From Gammaproteobacteria bacterium (GTDB lineage Bacteria; Pseudomonadota; Gammaproteobacteria; Woeseiales; Woeseiaceae): 18,241 nucleotides of DNA. Position 1 is the stretch's first letter; the number at the start of each line of letters is the position of its first letter. This document shows, piece after piece, positions 7,145 through 15,664 of this stretch. A program made the position numbers and the translations under genes. Where the stretch lies: contig NYWX01000037.1 in assembly GCA_002685275.1 (NCBI GenBank), forward strand, positions 1-18,241, written 5' to 3'. Below the pieces are notes generated by a model. It was given only the letters and a program-made list of their open reading frames with translations. It ran no database searches and was not told where the DNA came from.

Positions 7145-8008
7145 ATGTTGCATAGTATGACCGGCTTTGCACATAAGTCCGTAGAAACTGAATTCGGAAC
7201 ATTGACCTGGGAAGTACGTACATTAAATCATCGCTATCTTGATGTGCAATTCAAATTACCAAATGTTTTTAACTCAAAGGAGCAAGACTTCCGAAAACAA
7301 GTAAGCAAGACGCTTACTCGTGGAAAGGTTGAATGTAATTTATATTTCCAAAAAGCTGTCGACAAAACAACTGACATGCAAATTGACAATGATCTCTTTG
7401 AAATTCTGAGTGCTCGTATTTACGAAGTATCAAAAAAATTAGCTACTAAATCGGTCAATCCTATAGAATTATTGCGTTGGCCTGGTTTAATTAAACCAAT
7501 GGAATTAGACGCAAAACCATTACATCAAAGCGCAAGCTTATTGTTCAGTGATATTCTAAGTAGCATTTCAGAGATGCGCCTTAGTGAAGGTGAACGCATC
7601 GCAAAAGTACTTAATTCAAGATGTGATGAAATAGCAATAATTACAAAATTGGTTCGAAAACGAATACCGACAGTGTTGAGTGATTCTAGAATAAAACAAC
7701 AAGAGCGATTAAAAAAACTCAATGTAGAAGCTAATCCAGAACGTCTCGAAATGGAATTGGCTTTATTTTCACAAAGAATCGATATTGATGAAGAAATCGA
7801 TAGACTCGAGAGTCATATTGTCGAAATTCGTGATGCGATATTTAATAAAAAAGTAGTGGGCAGAAGACTTGATTTTCTAATGCAAGAACTTAACCGTGAA
7901 GCTAACACACTTGGATCAAAATCGGCTGATGTAGAAACAACCAAAGCTTCAGTAAACTTAAAAGTAGTAATTGAAAAAATGCGCGAGCAAATTCAAAATG
8001 TTGAGTGA
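7145..8008 (+). CDS. yicC: YicC/YloC family endoribonuclease
   Basis: The 287-residue protein shows the family's signature ends: MLHSMTGFA at the start, VRTLNHRYLD near residues 27-36, and the strongly conserved C-terminal block GRRLDFLMQELNREANTLGS followed by KSADVE near residues 240-265. YicC of E. coli has been described as an endoribonuclease acting in RNA turnover (RyhB degradation). The biochemical role in this organism is inferred from family membership. GGAG at 7131-7134 lies 10 nt before the ATG. The stop overlaps the start of gmk, so the two are co-transcribed. Its neighbours rph (divergent) and gmk are the usual ones in gammaproteobacteria. Confidence 0.94.
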   Translation: MLHSMTGFAHKSVETEFGTLTWEVRTLNHRYLDVQFKLPNVFNSKEQDFRKQVSKTLTRGKVECNLYFQKAVDKTTDMQIDNDLFEILSARIYEVSKKLATKSVNPIELLRWPGLIKPMELDAKPLHQSASLLFSDILSSISEMRLSEGERIAKVLNSRCDEIAIITKLVRKRIPTVLSDSRIKQQERLKKLNVEANPERLEMELALFSQRIDIDEEIDRLESHIVEIRDAIFNKKVVGRRLDFLMQELNREANTLGSKSADVETTKASVNLKVVIEKMREQIQNVE

Positions 8009-8633
8009 TAAAAAAATAAGGCCGGCAAGTCTATTTGTATTTGCAGCTCCATCAGGGGCTGGTAAAACTACTTTAGTTCATGCTCTGATGACTAAACATA
8101 GTGATGATTTGAGATTTTCAATTTCATATACCACTCGTAAACCACGATCTAATGAAGCAGATGGAGTCGATTACTTATTTATAGATGTTAAAAAGTTTAT
8201 GGACCTGAGAAAATCAAGTGAATTATTGGAACATGCAGAAGTTTTTGGAAATTACTATGCAACAAGTAGAAGTCAGGTTGAAGCTCATCTTTCAAAAAAA
8301 CTTAATGTTGTGCTTGAGATTGACTGGCAAGGTGCGCAACAAGTGCGCAAATCTATGCCTGAGTGTATAACGATATTTATAATGCCACCGTCCATAAAAG
8401 AGCTTGCTCGACGTTTACGAGAACGTCGTACAGATAAACCCAAAATTATAGAACGACGTCTAAAAGATGCAAAAGGGGATATGTCGCATTGGGATGAATT
8501 TGATTATGTTGTTGTCAATGAAAATCTTAATGACGCGATTATTGATCTTGAATCTATTTTAAATGGTACAGGCGATGATCTATTATCAAGTAATAATAGA
8601 TTACGCGACAGAGTTAAGAATATTCTTAATTAA
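7998..8633 (+). CDS. gmk: Guanylate kinase
   Basis: Phosphorylates GMP to GDP with ATP, feeding GTP, dGTP and (p)ppGpp pools. The P-loop APSGAGKTT is at 17-25 in a 211-residue protein. The GMP-binding region has SISYTTRKPR (41-50) and EADGVDYLF, followed by YYATSRSQVE and EIDWQGAQQVR. LRERRTD is the lid-region arginine motif. I chose ATG 7998 because it leaves about 15 residues before the P-loop strand, as in E. coli Gmk; it overlaps yicC by 11 bp. An in-frame ATG at 7971 would add nine residues and overlap yicC by 38 bp; neither has a strong ribosome binding site. The gene sits before rpoZ and spoT, the classical guanine nucleotide and stringent-response grouping. Confidence 0.95.
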   Translation: MLSDKKIRPASLFVFAAPSGAGKTTLVHALMTKHSDDLRFSISYTTRKPRSNEADGVDYLFIDVKKFMDLRKSSELLEHAEVFGNYYATSRSQVEAHLSKKLNVVLEIDWQGAQQVRKSMPECITIFIMPPSIKELARRLRERRTDKPKIIERRLKDAKGDMSHWDEFDYVVVNENLNDAIIDLESILNGTGDDLLSSNNRLRDRVKNILN

Positions 8634-8637
8634 TTCA

Positions 8638-8656
8638 TTATAACTTTTAGTTATAA
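8638..8656. repeat. Perfect 8-bp hairpin directly after gmk
   Basis: TTATAACT-TTT-AGTTATAA begins 5 bp after the gmk stop, in the 103-bp gap before rpoZ. It is all A+T apart from one G-C pair and has no following T run, so it is a weak terminator at best. It may be an mRNA 3' processing or stability structure. Confidence 0.35.
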
Positions 8657-8736
8657 GTACTGTACTGAGCATGAGTTCCAACTAGAATTATTTAATAATT
8701 TAAATAAACATCTTTTCAAGTAAGGATTATACTTAA

Positions 8737-9000
8737 ATGGCAAGAATTACAGTTGAAGATTGTCTTGATCACATACCGAATATTTTTGAAATGGTACTAG
8801 TTGCCGCTAAACGTGCGCGACGCTTAGCTCATGGCTCTGATCCAATGGTTGAACTCAAAAATGACAAACCCACAGTATTAGCTCTTCGTGAAATCTCTGA
8901 TGGATTAATTAATTCCTCCATTCTTGAAGAGACCGAGGAACCAGAAACAGAGGATATTCTTCAAGCAGAGCTATCTAACGATAACCAACCATTGAAATAA
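8737..9000 (+). CDS. rpoZ: RNA polymerase omega subunit
   Basis: Small subunit that wraps the beta' C-terminus of RNA polymerase, helps assembly and forms part of one ppGpp binding site in proteobacteria. The 87 residues begin [15 protein letters not shown], close to the E. coli MARVTVQD start, followed by [17 protein letters not shown] and [15 protein letters not shown], the conserved helices. The acidic tail after residue 60 (ETEEPETED) is usual for the family. AAGGA lies 10 nt before the ATG. It is placed between gmk and spoT, so genes for guanine nucleotide supply, (p)ppGpp synthesis and a polymerase subunit that senses it lie together. Confidence 0.97.
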   Translation: MARITVEDCLDHIPNIFEMVLVAAKRARRLAHGSDPMVELKNDKPTVLALREISDGLINSSILEETEEPETEDILQAELSNDNQPLK

Positions 9001-9070
9001 TTCTTTAGGTGATTAAATAACCTCTAAATGTTTATAAATTGTTTCCGCCAATATGAGAGCAACATAATTA

Positions 9071-11245
9071 ATGCTCCACAGGTATGATTGGAGTATGGAT
9101 TATACTGCTGCAATTCTATCAAAGTTACCGGGCGCAAATAGGCGTGATCATGGTGTCCGGCGACTTGTTGAAACGCTTCAATCATATTTACCAGAAGAGC
9201 AACTTAAAGCTATAACTTCAGCTTATGAGTTTGGTGCTAAAGCTCATGCTGGGCAGTCAAGAAAAACTGGTGAGGCATATATAACTCACCCTATCGCAGT
9301 TGCTCAGGAATTAGCTGAAATGCGCCTTGACTTCCAAGCAATAATAGCTGCTATCTTGCATGATACTATAGAAGATACTTCTGCATCTCTCGATGACATC
9401 TCAAATATATTTGGTAAAGAAGTTGCTTTGCTAGTTGATGGAGTTAGTAAGCTTGATCAAATTCAATTTCGTAGTCGCATAGAAGCTCAATCTGAGAGTT
9501 TTAGAAAAATGATGCTCGCTATGATTGAAGATATTCGTGTCATCTTAGTCAAGCTTGCAGATCGACTTCATAATATGCAGACACTTAATGCAATGCCTGT
9601 CGAAAAGAAAAAACGTATTGCAAAAGAAACGATTGATATTTACGCACCAATCGCGAATCGTCTTGGAATAAATCGACTTAAGGTTCAACTAGAAGATCTT
9701 GGTTTCCAGCATTTACATCCTTTTAGATATCGAGTTCTTAAGGCCGCGCTTAAAAAAAGTCAGGGCAGTCAAAAACAAATTGTTAAAAAGATTTCTAAGG
9801 AATTTGACATTGCACTTCTTGATGAGGGCGTTAAGGGCGAAGTCGTTGGAAGACAAAAACACTTATATAGTATCTATAAAAAAATGGTAACAAAGAAGCG
9901 TCAACTAACCAATGTTGTTGATGTCTATGGCTTTCGTATAATTTGTGACGATGTAAGTTCTTGCTATCAAGTCCTTGGAGTAGTGCATGGACTCTATAAG
10001 CCAATGCCAGGGCGATTTAAAGATCATATCGCTATTCCAAGAATAAATGGTTATCAATCTTTGCACACTACATTATTTGGTCCAAAGGGACTGCCATTAG
10101 AAGTGCAGATTAGAACGCGTGATATGGATAGATTAGCAGAATCTGGGGTTGCATCTCACTGGATTTATAAAGCAGATGAAAAAACTGACGCGGGGCCACA
10201 ACGCCAGACAAGAGAGTGGTTATCAAATCTTGATGAACTTCAGCAATCAGGCACACCTGAAGAGTTTTTTGAAAGCGTAAAAGTTGACTTATTTCCAGAC
10301 AAAGTTTACGTATTTACTCCCAAAGGTGACATTTTGCCATTACCTAAAGGATCGACAACAGTGGATTTTGCTTATGCAGTACATACAGATGTTGGTGATC
10401 ATTGTGTAGCGGCAAAAATTAATCGTAACTTAGTTCCATTGCGTACAAAATTACACAATAGTCAAACCATTGAAATTATCACTGCTCGGGGAGCTAAGCC
10501 AAACCCTAACTGGTTAACCTTTGCCAATACAGCAAAAGCCCGCACGGCCATTCGATATTATATGAAGAACCTTCGATCATCAGAATCTATTGATCTGGGT
10601 AAACGCTTGCTAGATCAGTCATTAAAAGATATTGGATCTTCATTACGTAAAATAGGTAAAGTTCGCATTACAGAAGCCTTAAAAAGTCTTGGACTAGACA
10701 GTAAAATTGAACTTTATGAACAAATTGCTTTAGGTGAGAGACTCGCACCAATCACAGCTCGTTTTTTAACTGGGAAAAATAGTGAAAATGGCGAAATAAA
10801 TTCAAGCATAACCATTTCTGGTACTGAAGGAATGGTAATTAGTTATGGTAAATGCTGTTATCCAATTCCTGGAGACAGTGTAATGGGATACCTAACTGCT
10901 GGTCGGGGTATTGTTATTCATCGTAACCAATGTGGAAATCTATCAACATTTCGAAAACAACCTAAAAAATGGATTTCTGTTAATTGGGAAAAAAGTATTG
11001 AACGAAGTTTTCTATGTCAAATACAAACTGACACAAAAAATAAACCCGGTGTTCTCGCAGAAGTTGCAGCAATTATTGGTGACTGTGATTCAAATATTGA
11101 ACAAGTAGAAGTGCTAGGACGCCATGAGGACTGTTCAGTAATATCTTTCTTACTACTTGTAAAAGACAGAGTACATCTTGCTAATATTATGAGAAATGTG
11201 CGTAAAATGAGTAATGTTATTCGTATTTCACGGGACTGTACATAA
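9071..11245 (+). CDS. spoT: Bifunctional (p)ppGpp synthetase/hydrolase SpoT
   Basis: Makes and degrades the stringent-response alarmone (p)ppGpp in the cytoplasm. The 724-residue protein has an HD hydrolase domain with H73, H97-D98 in LHDTIED and D164 in KLADRLHNM, so hydrolysis should be active. The synthetase domain has RFKD (315-318), GYQSLHT (327-333) and EVQIRT (344-349). An RxKD motif is typical of bifunctional enzymes, against ExDD in RelA. A TGS domain (about 410-470), a cysteine-containing region with YGKCCYPIPGD (591-602) and a C-terminal ACT domain (about 646-724) follow. The first 32 residues extend beyond E. coli SpoT. An in-frame ATG at 9095 is an alternative start, and neither has a clearly superior ribosome binding site. 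ridA follows after 19 bp instead of the trmH found in E. coli. Confidence 0.96.
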   Translation: MLHRYDWSMDYTAAILSKLPGANRRDHGVRRLVETLQSYLPEEQLKAITSAYEFGAKAHAGQSRKTGEAYITHPIAVAQELAEMRLDFQAIIAAILHDTIEDTSASLDDISNIFGKEVALLVDGVSKLDQIQFRSRIEAQSESFRKMMLAMIEDIRVILVKLADRLHNMQTLNAMPVEKKKRIAKETIDIYAPIANRLGINRLKVQLEDLGFQHLHPFRYRVLKAALKKSQGSQKQIVKKISKEFDIALLDEGVKGEVVGRQKHLYSIYKKMVTKKRQLTNVVDVYGFRIICDDVSSCYQVLGVVHGLYKPMPGRFKDHIAIPRINGYQSLHTTLFGPKGLPLEVQIRTRDMDRLAESGVASHWIYKADEKTDAGPQRQTREWLSNLDELQQSGTPEEFFESVKVDLFPDKVYVFTPKGDILPLPKGSTTVDFAYAVHTDVGDHCVAAKINRNLVPLRTKLHNSQTIEIITARGAKPNPNWLTFANTAKARTAIRYYMKNLRSSESIDLGKRLLDQSLKDIGSSLRKIGKVRITEALKSLGLDSKIELYEQIALGERLAPITARFLTGKNSENGEINSSITISGTEGMVISYGKCCYPIPGDSVMGYLTAGRGIVIHRNQCGNLSTFRKQPKKWISVNWEKSIERSFLCQIQTDTKNKPGVLAEVAAIIGDCDSNIEQVEVLGRHEDCSVISFLLLVKDRVHLANIMRNVRKMSNVIRISRDCT

Positions 11246-11264
11246 TAATTAAGAGGAACTGATT

Positions 11265-11645
11265 ATGAATAAAAAAGCTATTCACACTAAGGATGCACCT
11301 GCTGCTATTGGAACATATTCTCAAGCAATTAAAGCTAATGGAATGGTATTTATATCAGGACAAATTCCACTTGTTCCATCTACCATGAAAATAGTAAAAG
11401 GTGATTTCGAAACACGTGCAAGACAAGTTTTTAAAAATCTTCAGGCTATTTCTGAAACTGCTGGTGGCAATCTAAATGATGCAGTAAAAATTACTGTTTT
11501 TTTAACAGATCTTAAAAATTTCTCAAAAGTAAATTCCATTATGGAAGAATTTTTTGAGATGCCCTTTCCTGCGCGTGCCGCTGTTGGTGTTTCATCTCTT
11601 CCAAAAGACGTAGATATTGAGGCAGACGCAGTCCTTGCAATCTAA
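11265..11645 (+). CDS. ridA: RidA family enamine/imine deaminase
   Basis: Hydrolyses reactive enamines and imines such as 2-aminoacrylate, which threonine/serine dehydratases release and which damage PLP enzymes. The 126-residue length is standard for the trimeric YjgF/YER057c/UK114 family. PAAIGTYSQAI (12-22), FISGQIP (29-35) and the C-terminal FPARAAVGVSSLPKD with R104 and E119 are present; the arginine and glutamate correspond to the active-site Arg105 and Glu120 of E. coli RidA. AGAGGAAC in front of the ATG is a strong ribosome binding site. It sits between spoT and recG, an arrangement seen in several non-enteric gammaproteobacteria. The link to stringent response is positional only. The end overlaps the probable start of recG. 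Confidence 0.95.
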   Translation: MNKKAIHTKDAPAAIGTYSQAIKANGMVFISGQIPLVPSTMKIVKGDFETRARQVFKNLQAISETAGGNLNDAVKITVFLTDLKNFSKVNSIMEEFFEMPFPARAAVGVSSLPKDVDIEADAVLAI

Positions 11646-13707
11646 ATTATCATTAAATTTTCTGAAAGGTGTCGGACCGGCGCTCTTAAAAAAACTAGAA
11701 AAATTAAATCTTTATAGAGTTGATGATTTACTTTTTTTCTTACCTCTTCGTTATGAAGATAGAACAAAAATTCTAAAAATTGGTTGCCTAAAAACAGGTA
11801 CTCGAAGTTTGGTTTCTGGAAAAATCTTACTTGTTGAAACTACATTTCGTGGCCGACGAAATTTATTGGTTCATGTAAAGGACAATACCGGTGAATTAAC
11901 ATTGCGTTTTTTTCATTTTTCAAAACAACAAAAACTACAATTTAAACCAGATTTATACATCAATTGCTTTGGAGAAGTTCGTAAGGGTAGATTAGGTTTA
12001 GAAATGATTCATCCTGAATATCGTATTACAGGCAAGAAACAAATCACTACGACAAATGAATCACTTACACCAATTTATCCAGCAACTAAGGGTATCCAGC
12101 AGGGTCGCTTAAGAAATTTAACTGATCAAGCTCTGCAGAGCATGCGTGAAGCTCCTCCTAAAGAATTATTACCAAAAGAAATTACCAAAAAATTTGATTT
12201 TATTTCGCTTGAGAGTGCAATTAATTTTTTACATCGGCCTCCTCCTGAAACTAATTTGAACGAAATAATCTCCGGCACTCATCCATTTCAGCAACGACTG
12301 GTATTTGAAGAATTACTGGCACATTACCTTAGCTTAAAAAACATTCGAAGCCTCACTGCAGCTGAAAAAGCTATTGCTTTAAGCGATGGTGGCAAAAAAG
12401 TTGAAAATTTTATTAACGAACTTCCATTTAAATTAACAAACAGTCAAAAAAGTGTAACTGAAAATATATTGTCAGATCTCGAGAAGCCTCAGCCAATGAT
12501 GAGACTTTTACAGGGTGATGTTGGCTCTGGTAAAACAATTGTTGCTGGAATAGCTTGTCTAAAAGCAATCGTAAACGGAGCCCAAGCAGCAATTATGGCG
12601 CCAACTGAAATCCTTGCAGAACAGCATTGGCGTAGCTTTTCAGAATGGTTTCAACCCTTGGGAATAAAAGCTGCATGGTTAAGTGGAAGTCAGCGAGTAG
12701 CGTCGAGACGAGAGTCTCTTGAGTTGATATCAAGCGGCAATGCAAAATTAATTATTGGAACACATGCTTTGTTTCAAGAGGGTATCAATTTTAAAAGCCT
12801 TGGGTTAGTGGTTATAGATGAACAACATCGTTTTGGAGTTCATCAAAGGATGGCTTTTAGAAATAAAGGAATTTCCAAGAAAAAAAGACCTCATCAACTA
12901 GTAATGACTGCAACACCTATTCCACGCACACTGGCAATGGCAGCTTATGCTGATCTTGACACTTCGATTATAGATGAATTACCTCCAAATCGTCAGCCAA
13001 TCTCTACTGTTGCTGTTCCAGAAACAAGGCGTGATGAAGTCATACAACGAGTTGAATCTTCTTGCTCAGGAGGACAGCAAGCTTACTGGGTCTGCCCCCT
13101 TATAGAAGAGTCCAATGCACTCAACTGTCAAGCCGCTGAAGCAAGTCATTTAATGTTAACTGAAATGTTGCCAAAATTACGTATAGGCATTGTGCATGGT
13201 CGTATGAAACCCGCAGAAAAAGAGCGTACTATGAAAGATTTCAAAAAAGGACATATTCAACTTTTAGTAGCAACTACTGTAATCGAAGTTGGAGTTGACG
13301 TTCCAAATGCTAGTCTAATGATTATTGAAAACGCTGAGCGAATGGGTTTGTCTCAGTTACATCAACTTCGTGGTAGAGTTGGTCGAGGTAAAATACAAAG
13401 TCATTGCGTATTACTTTATAAATTACCTCTAGGAAAAATATCTAAAAAACGGCTTGCCGTTCTAAGAAATACTAACGATGGTTTTATTGTTGCCCAACGT
13501 GATCTCGAATTACGTGGGCCTGGTGAATTATTAGGTGCCAAGCAAACAGGGTTGCCTCAATATCGTGTAGCAGATATTGGTAGGGATGCATATTTAATGC
13601 CTCAAGTACAAATAGCAGCAGAGATAATTCTTAAAAACCCTAAAAATTATTCATCAAAAATTATACGACGATGGCTTGGTGACGCTGGTCGATATGGAAA
13701 AGTATAG
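11617..13707 (+). CDS. recG: ATP-dependent DNA helicase RecG
   Basis: Reverses stalled replication forks and processes branched DNA. The 696 residues have an N-terminal wedge region (LKGVGPALLKKL, 16-27, and LPLRYEDRT, 42-50). The OB fold lies around 60-135. Helicase motifs follow: GDVGSGKT (300-307), DEQH (401-404), TATPIPRT (431-438), ATTVIEVGVDVP (552-563) and QLRGRVGR (583-590). GPGELLGAKQTGLPQYR is the RecG-specific C-terminal hairpin. There is no in-frame ATG near the start. TTG at 11617 is used here; TTG at 11635, with GAGG 12 nt before it, is the alternative. Either way the gene begins inside ridA, suggesting coupled translation. ubiA follows after 27 bp. Confidence 0.96.
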   Translation: MRQTQSLQSKLSLNFLKGVGPALLKKLEKLNLYRVDDLLFFLPLRYEDRTKILKIGCLKTGTRSLVSGKILLVETTFRGRRNLLVHVKDNTGELTLRFFHFSKQQKLQFKPDLYINCFGEVRKGRLGLEMIHPEYRITGKKQITTTNESLTPIYPATKGIQQGRLRNLTDQALQSMREAPPKELLPKEITKKFDFISLESAINFLHRPPPETNLNEIISGTHPFQQRLVFEELLAHYLSLKNIRSLTAAEKAIALSDGGKKVENFINELPFKLTNSQKSVTENILSDLEKPQPMMRLLQGDVGSGKTIVAGIACLKAIVNGAQAAIMAPTEILAEQHWRSFSEWFQPLGIKAAWLSGSQRVASRRESLELISSGNAKLIIGTHALFQEGINFKSLGLVVIDEQHRFGVHQRMAFRNKGISKKKRPHQLVMTATPIPRTLAMAAYADLDTSIIDELPPNRQPISTVAVPETRRDEVIQRVESSCSGGQQAYWVCPLIEESNALNCQAAEASHLMLTEMLPKLRIGIVHGRMKPAEKERTMKDFKKGHIQLLVATTVIEVGVDVPNASLMIIENAERMGLSQLHQLRGRVGRGKIQSHCVLLYKLPLGKISKKRLAVLRNTNDGFIVAQRDLELRGPGELLGAKQTGLPQYRVADIGRDAYLMPQVQIAAEIILKNPKNYSSKIIRRWLGDAGRYGKV

Positions 13708-13734
13708 ATTTTAAATATTAAAAATATATTGAAA

Positions 13735-14601
13735 ATGACTACTCAAAAACTTTTTAATTACTGCAAACTCATGCGACTTAATAAGCCAATCGGAATTTGG
13801 CTATTACTGTGGCCAACACTGTGGGCGCTCTGGGTTGCAAGCGAAGGATGGCCAAACCAAAATTTATTCATCATATTTACACTAGGTGTGATCATTATGC
13901 GTTCTGCTGGCTGCGTTTTGAACGACTATGTAGATCAAAATATTGATTTACATGTAAAGCGAACTCAGATGCGGCCTATTGTTTCTGGTCAGATATCGTC
14001 TAAAGAAGCATTAGTTTTATTTATTCTTTTAGGTCTAGCTGCAATTAGTCTTGCAATGATGCTAAATAGAATGACTCAGTTACTTGCAACCATAGCAGCC
14101 AGTCTCACAATTATTTATCCCTTTATAAAACGGTTTTTTTCCTTACCGCAATTTGTTTTAGGTATTGCCTTTGGTTGGGCCATACCAATGGTGTTTGCAG
14201 CCGTAACTGGAGGTGTTCCAATTATTGCATGGCTTTTATTTGGAACAGTCGTGATATGGGCTGTTATATACGATACATTTTATGCAATGATTGATCGTAA
14301 TGATGATATAAAAGTTGGCGTAAAATCGACAGCAATCTTATTTGGCGACGCGGATCTTTTTATCATTGCAGGACTGCAAAGTATAATGCTTGTAATGCTA
14401 ATTTTTATCGGATTTTTTATTAAGTTAAGTATTTGGTTTTTTTCTTCTATTTTTATAGCAAGTATATTTATGATTTATCATCTCTGGTTAGCTCGCAACA
14501 GAGAGCCTCATGGATGTTATGCTGCTTTTAAAAATAATCATATTATAGGGCTTGTTATTTTCTTTGGTTTTTTAATACATTACACTTTTAATCCTGGTTA
14601 A
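13735..14601 (+). CDS. ubiA: 4-hydroxybenzoate polyprenyltransferase UbiA
   Basis: Integral membrane prenyltransferase that attaches the polyprenyl tail to 4-hydroxybenzoate, an early step of ubiquinone synthesis. Of 288 residues, LMRLNKPIGIWLLLWPTLWA lies near the N-terminus. The two aspartate-rich Mg-prenyl-diphosphate sites are NDYVDQNID (63-71) and YDTFYAMIDRNDD (179-191). LPQFVLGIAFGWAIPM (138-152) and KSTAILFG match E. coli UbiA closely. About eight or nine membrane segments are apparent. I start at ATG 13735; a TTG two codons upstream (13729) is possible but adds nothing conserved. There is no clear ribosome binding site, so translation may depend on coupling to recG. Chorismate lyase (ubiC), its partner in enterics, is not adjacent. 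Confidence 0.96.
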   Translation: MTTQKLFNYCKLMRLNKPIGIWLLLWPTLWALWVASEGWPNQNLFIIFTLGVIIMRSAGCVLNDYVDQNIDLHVKRTQMRPIVSGQISSKEALVLFILLGLAAISLAMMLNRMTQLLATIAASLTIIYPFIKRFFSLPQFVLGIAFGWAIPMVFAAVTGGVPIIAWLLFGTVVIWAVIYDTFYAMIDRNDDIKVGVKSTAILFGDADLFIIAGLQSIMLVMLIFIGFFIKLSIWFFSSIFIASIFMIYHLWLARNREPHGCYAAFKNNHIIGLVIFFGFLIHYTFNPG

Positions 14602-14633
14602 ATTTAGATAAAACTATTTATTAAAATTTTCTA

Positions 14634-15479
14634 ATGCTAAATCGTAAACACATACGGCGACGATTTGAGAAAATCGCAAATCAATTTGATCATGCCGACT
14701 TTGTTCATAAAAAAACACGTGAAGGCCTGCTAGAACGTCTGAAACCTGTCTTAATTAATGCTTCAACAATTCTTGATCTTGGATCTGCAACAGGCAGTAC
14801 AAGCAATGAGATCAAAAAGCGTTTTAAGAAAGCCAACATTATCTCATTGGATCTTTCACATAATATGCTTTGTGAAGCTAGGAAAAAAAAATCATGGTTT
14901 TCTAAGACAGCTTACGCTCAAGCAGATGCAATTGCTTTACCATTTAAAAATTCTTGTTTTGATCTTGTTTTTGCAAATATGTTATTGCCTTGGCTTGATA
15001 ATCCAACATTAGCTTTCCAAGAAATTGCAAGAGTATTACGAAAGGGGGGTGTTTTTGCTTTTACAACTCTTGGTCCAGATAGTTTTCGTGAAATCGCTCG
15101 ATCTTGGAATGAAGTTGATTCAAAAAAACATGTTAACCAATTTATTGATATGCATAATTTAGGCGATAGCCTAGTACATTCTGGATTAAAAGACCCTGTA
15201 GTTGATGTGGATCGTTTGTTAATCAGTTACAAAAACATTGAAAGGATGATTACCGACCTAAAAAATAGTGGTTCACGAAATATGTTACAAGCGCGAAGCC
15301 GAGCAATGACAGGAAAAGGGTCATTCAACAAAATGATAGCCGCTCTAAATAATCCTAAAACAAACGAAATTAAATTAAGCTTAGAATTAATCTATGGTCA
15401 TTGCTGGGGCTATGGAGAGAAGCTTGATCCAAAAAATTATCATATTGATGCTACTCAAATACCACTTCGTAAAATCTAA
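14634..15479 (+). CDS. bioC: Malonyl-ACP O-methyltransferase BioC
   Basis: SAM-dependent methyltransferase that methylates malonyl-ACP to start the disguised fatty-acid route to pimeloyl-ACP for biotin. The 281-residue protein has the SAM-binding motif ILDLGSATGS (46-55), an acidic residue at the next strand end (SLDLS, 71-75) and QADAIALPF. The BioC-type signature follows: FTTLGPDSFREIARSW (143-158), then FIDMHNLGDSLVHSGLKDPV, and a YGHCWG block near the C-terminus. These mark BioC rather than a general methyltransferase. The other biotin genes (bioB, F, D, A or H) are not in this window, so bioC is a lone member here behind ubiA. There is no strong ribosome binding site before the ATG. Confidence 0.9.
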   Translation: MLNRKHIRRRFEKIANQFDHADFVHKKTREGLLERLKPVLINASTILDLGSATGSTSNEIKKRFKKANIISLDLSHNMLCEARKKKSWFSKTAYAQADAIALPFKNSCFDLVFANMLLPWLDNPTLAFQEIARVLRKGGVFAFTTLGPDSFREIARSWNEVDSKKHVNQFIDMHNLGDSLVHSGLKDPVVDVDRLLISYKNIERMITDLKNSGSRNMLQARSRAMTGKGSFNKMIAALNNPKTNEIKLSLELIYGHCWGYGEKLDPKNYHIDATQIPLRKI

Positions 15480-15602
15480 AAATAATGATTAATTTCATAA
15501 ATTAGTTTGTCTGGTCTGTTTTGCACTTGCTCAGCAAATCACATTGCATGAATAACTCTATTTGAATACACTCTGTAAGCTTTTTTAACTACCTTAAAGT
15601 AA

Positions 15603-15633
15603 TTTACATCACCATTGAGACCATTCTTATAAT
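15603..15633 (+). promoter_or_regulatory. Candidate promoter of the SURF1-cyoE cluster
   Basis: TTTACA (-35, 15603-15608) and a perfect TATAAT (-10, 15628-15633) are separated by 19 bp, slightly long. Transcription would start about 25 nt before the TTG start of the SURF1 gene. It lies in the 185-bp gap after bioC, which otherwise shows only a weak A+T hairpin (15490-15504). Confidence 0.45.
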
Positions 15634-15652
15634 TTAAATTTGTCCTGTATTT

Positions 15653-15656
15653 GGAG
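15653..15656 (+). promoter_or_regulatory. Ribosome binding site that decides the SURF1 TTG start
   Basis: GGAG lies 8 nt before the TTG at 15665. The nearest ATG (15669) is out of frame with the conserved protein, so this site supports the TTG as initiator. Confidence 0.6.
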
Positions 15657-15664
15657 AACACTGA

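Noticed and set aside
9699..9890. 63-codon frame within spoT in another frame
   Set aside because: The spoT frame is intact and conserved across it; the alternative peptide shows no recognisable feature.
15490..15504. Hairpin TAATTT-CAT-AAATTA after bioC as a terminator
   Set aside because: Six pairs, all A-T, with no proper T run; too weak to call.
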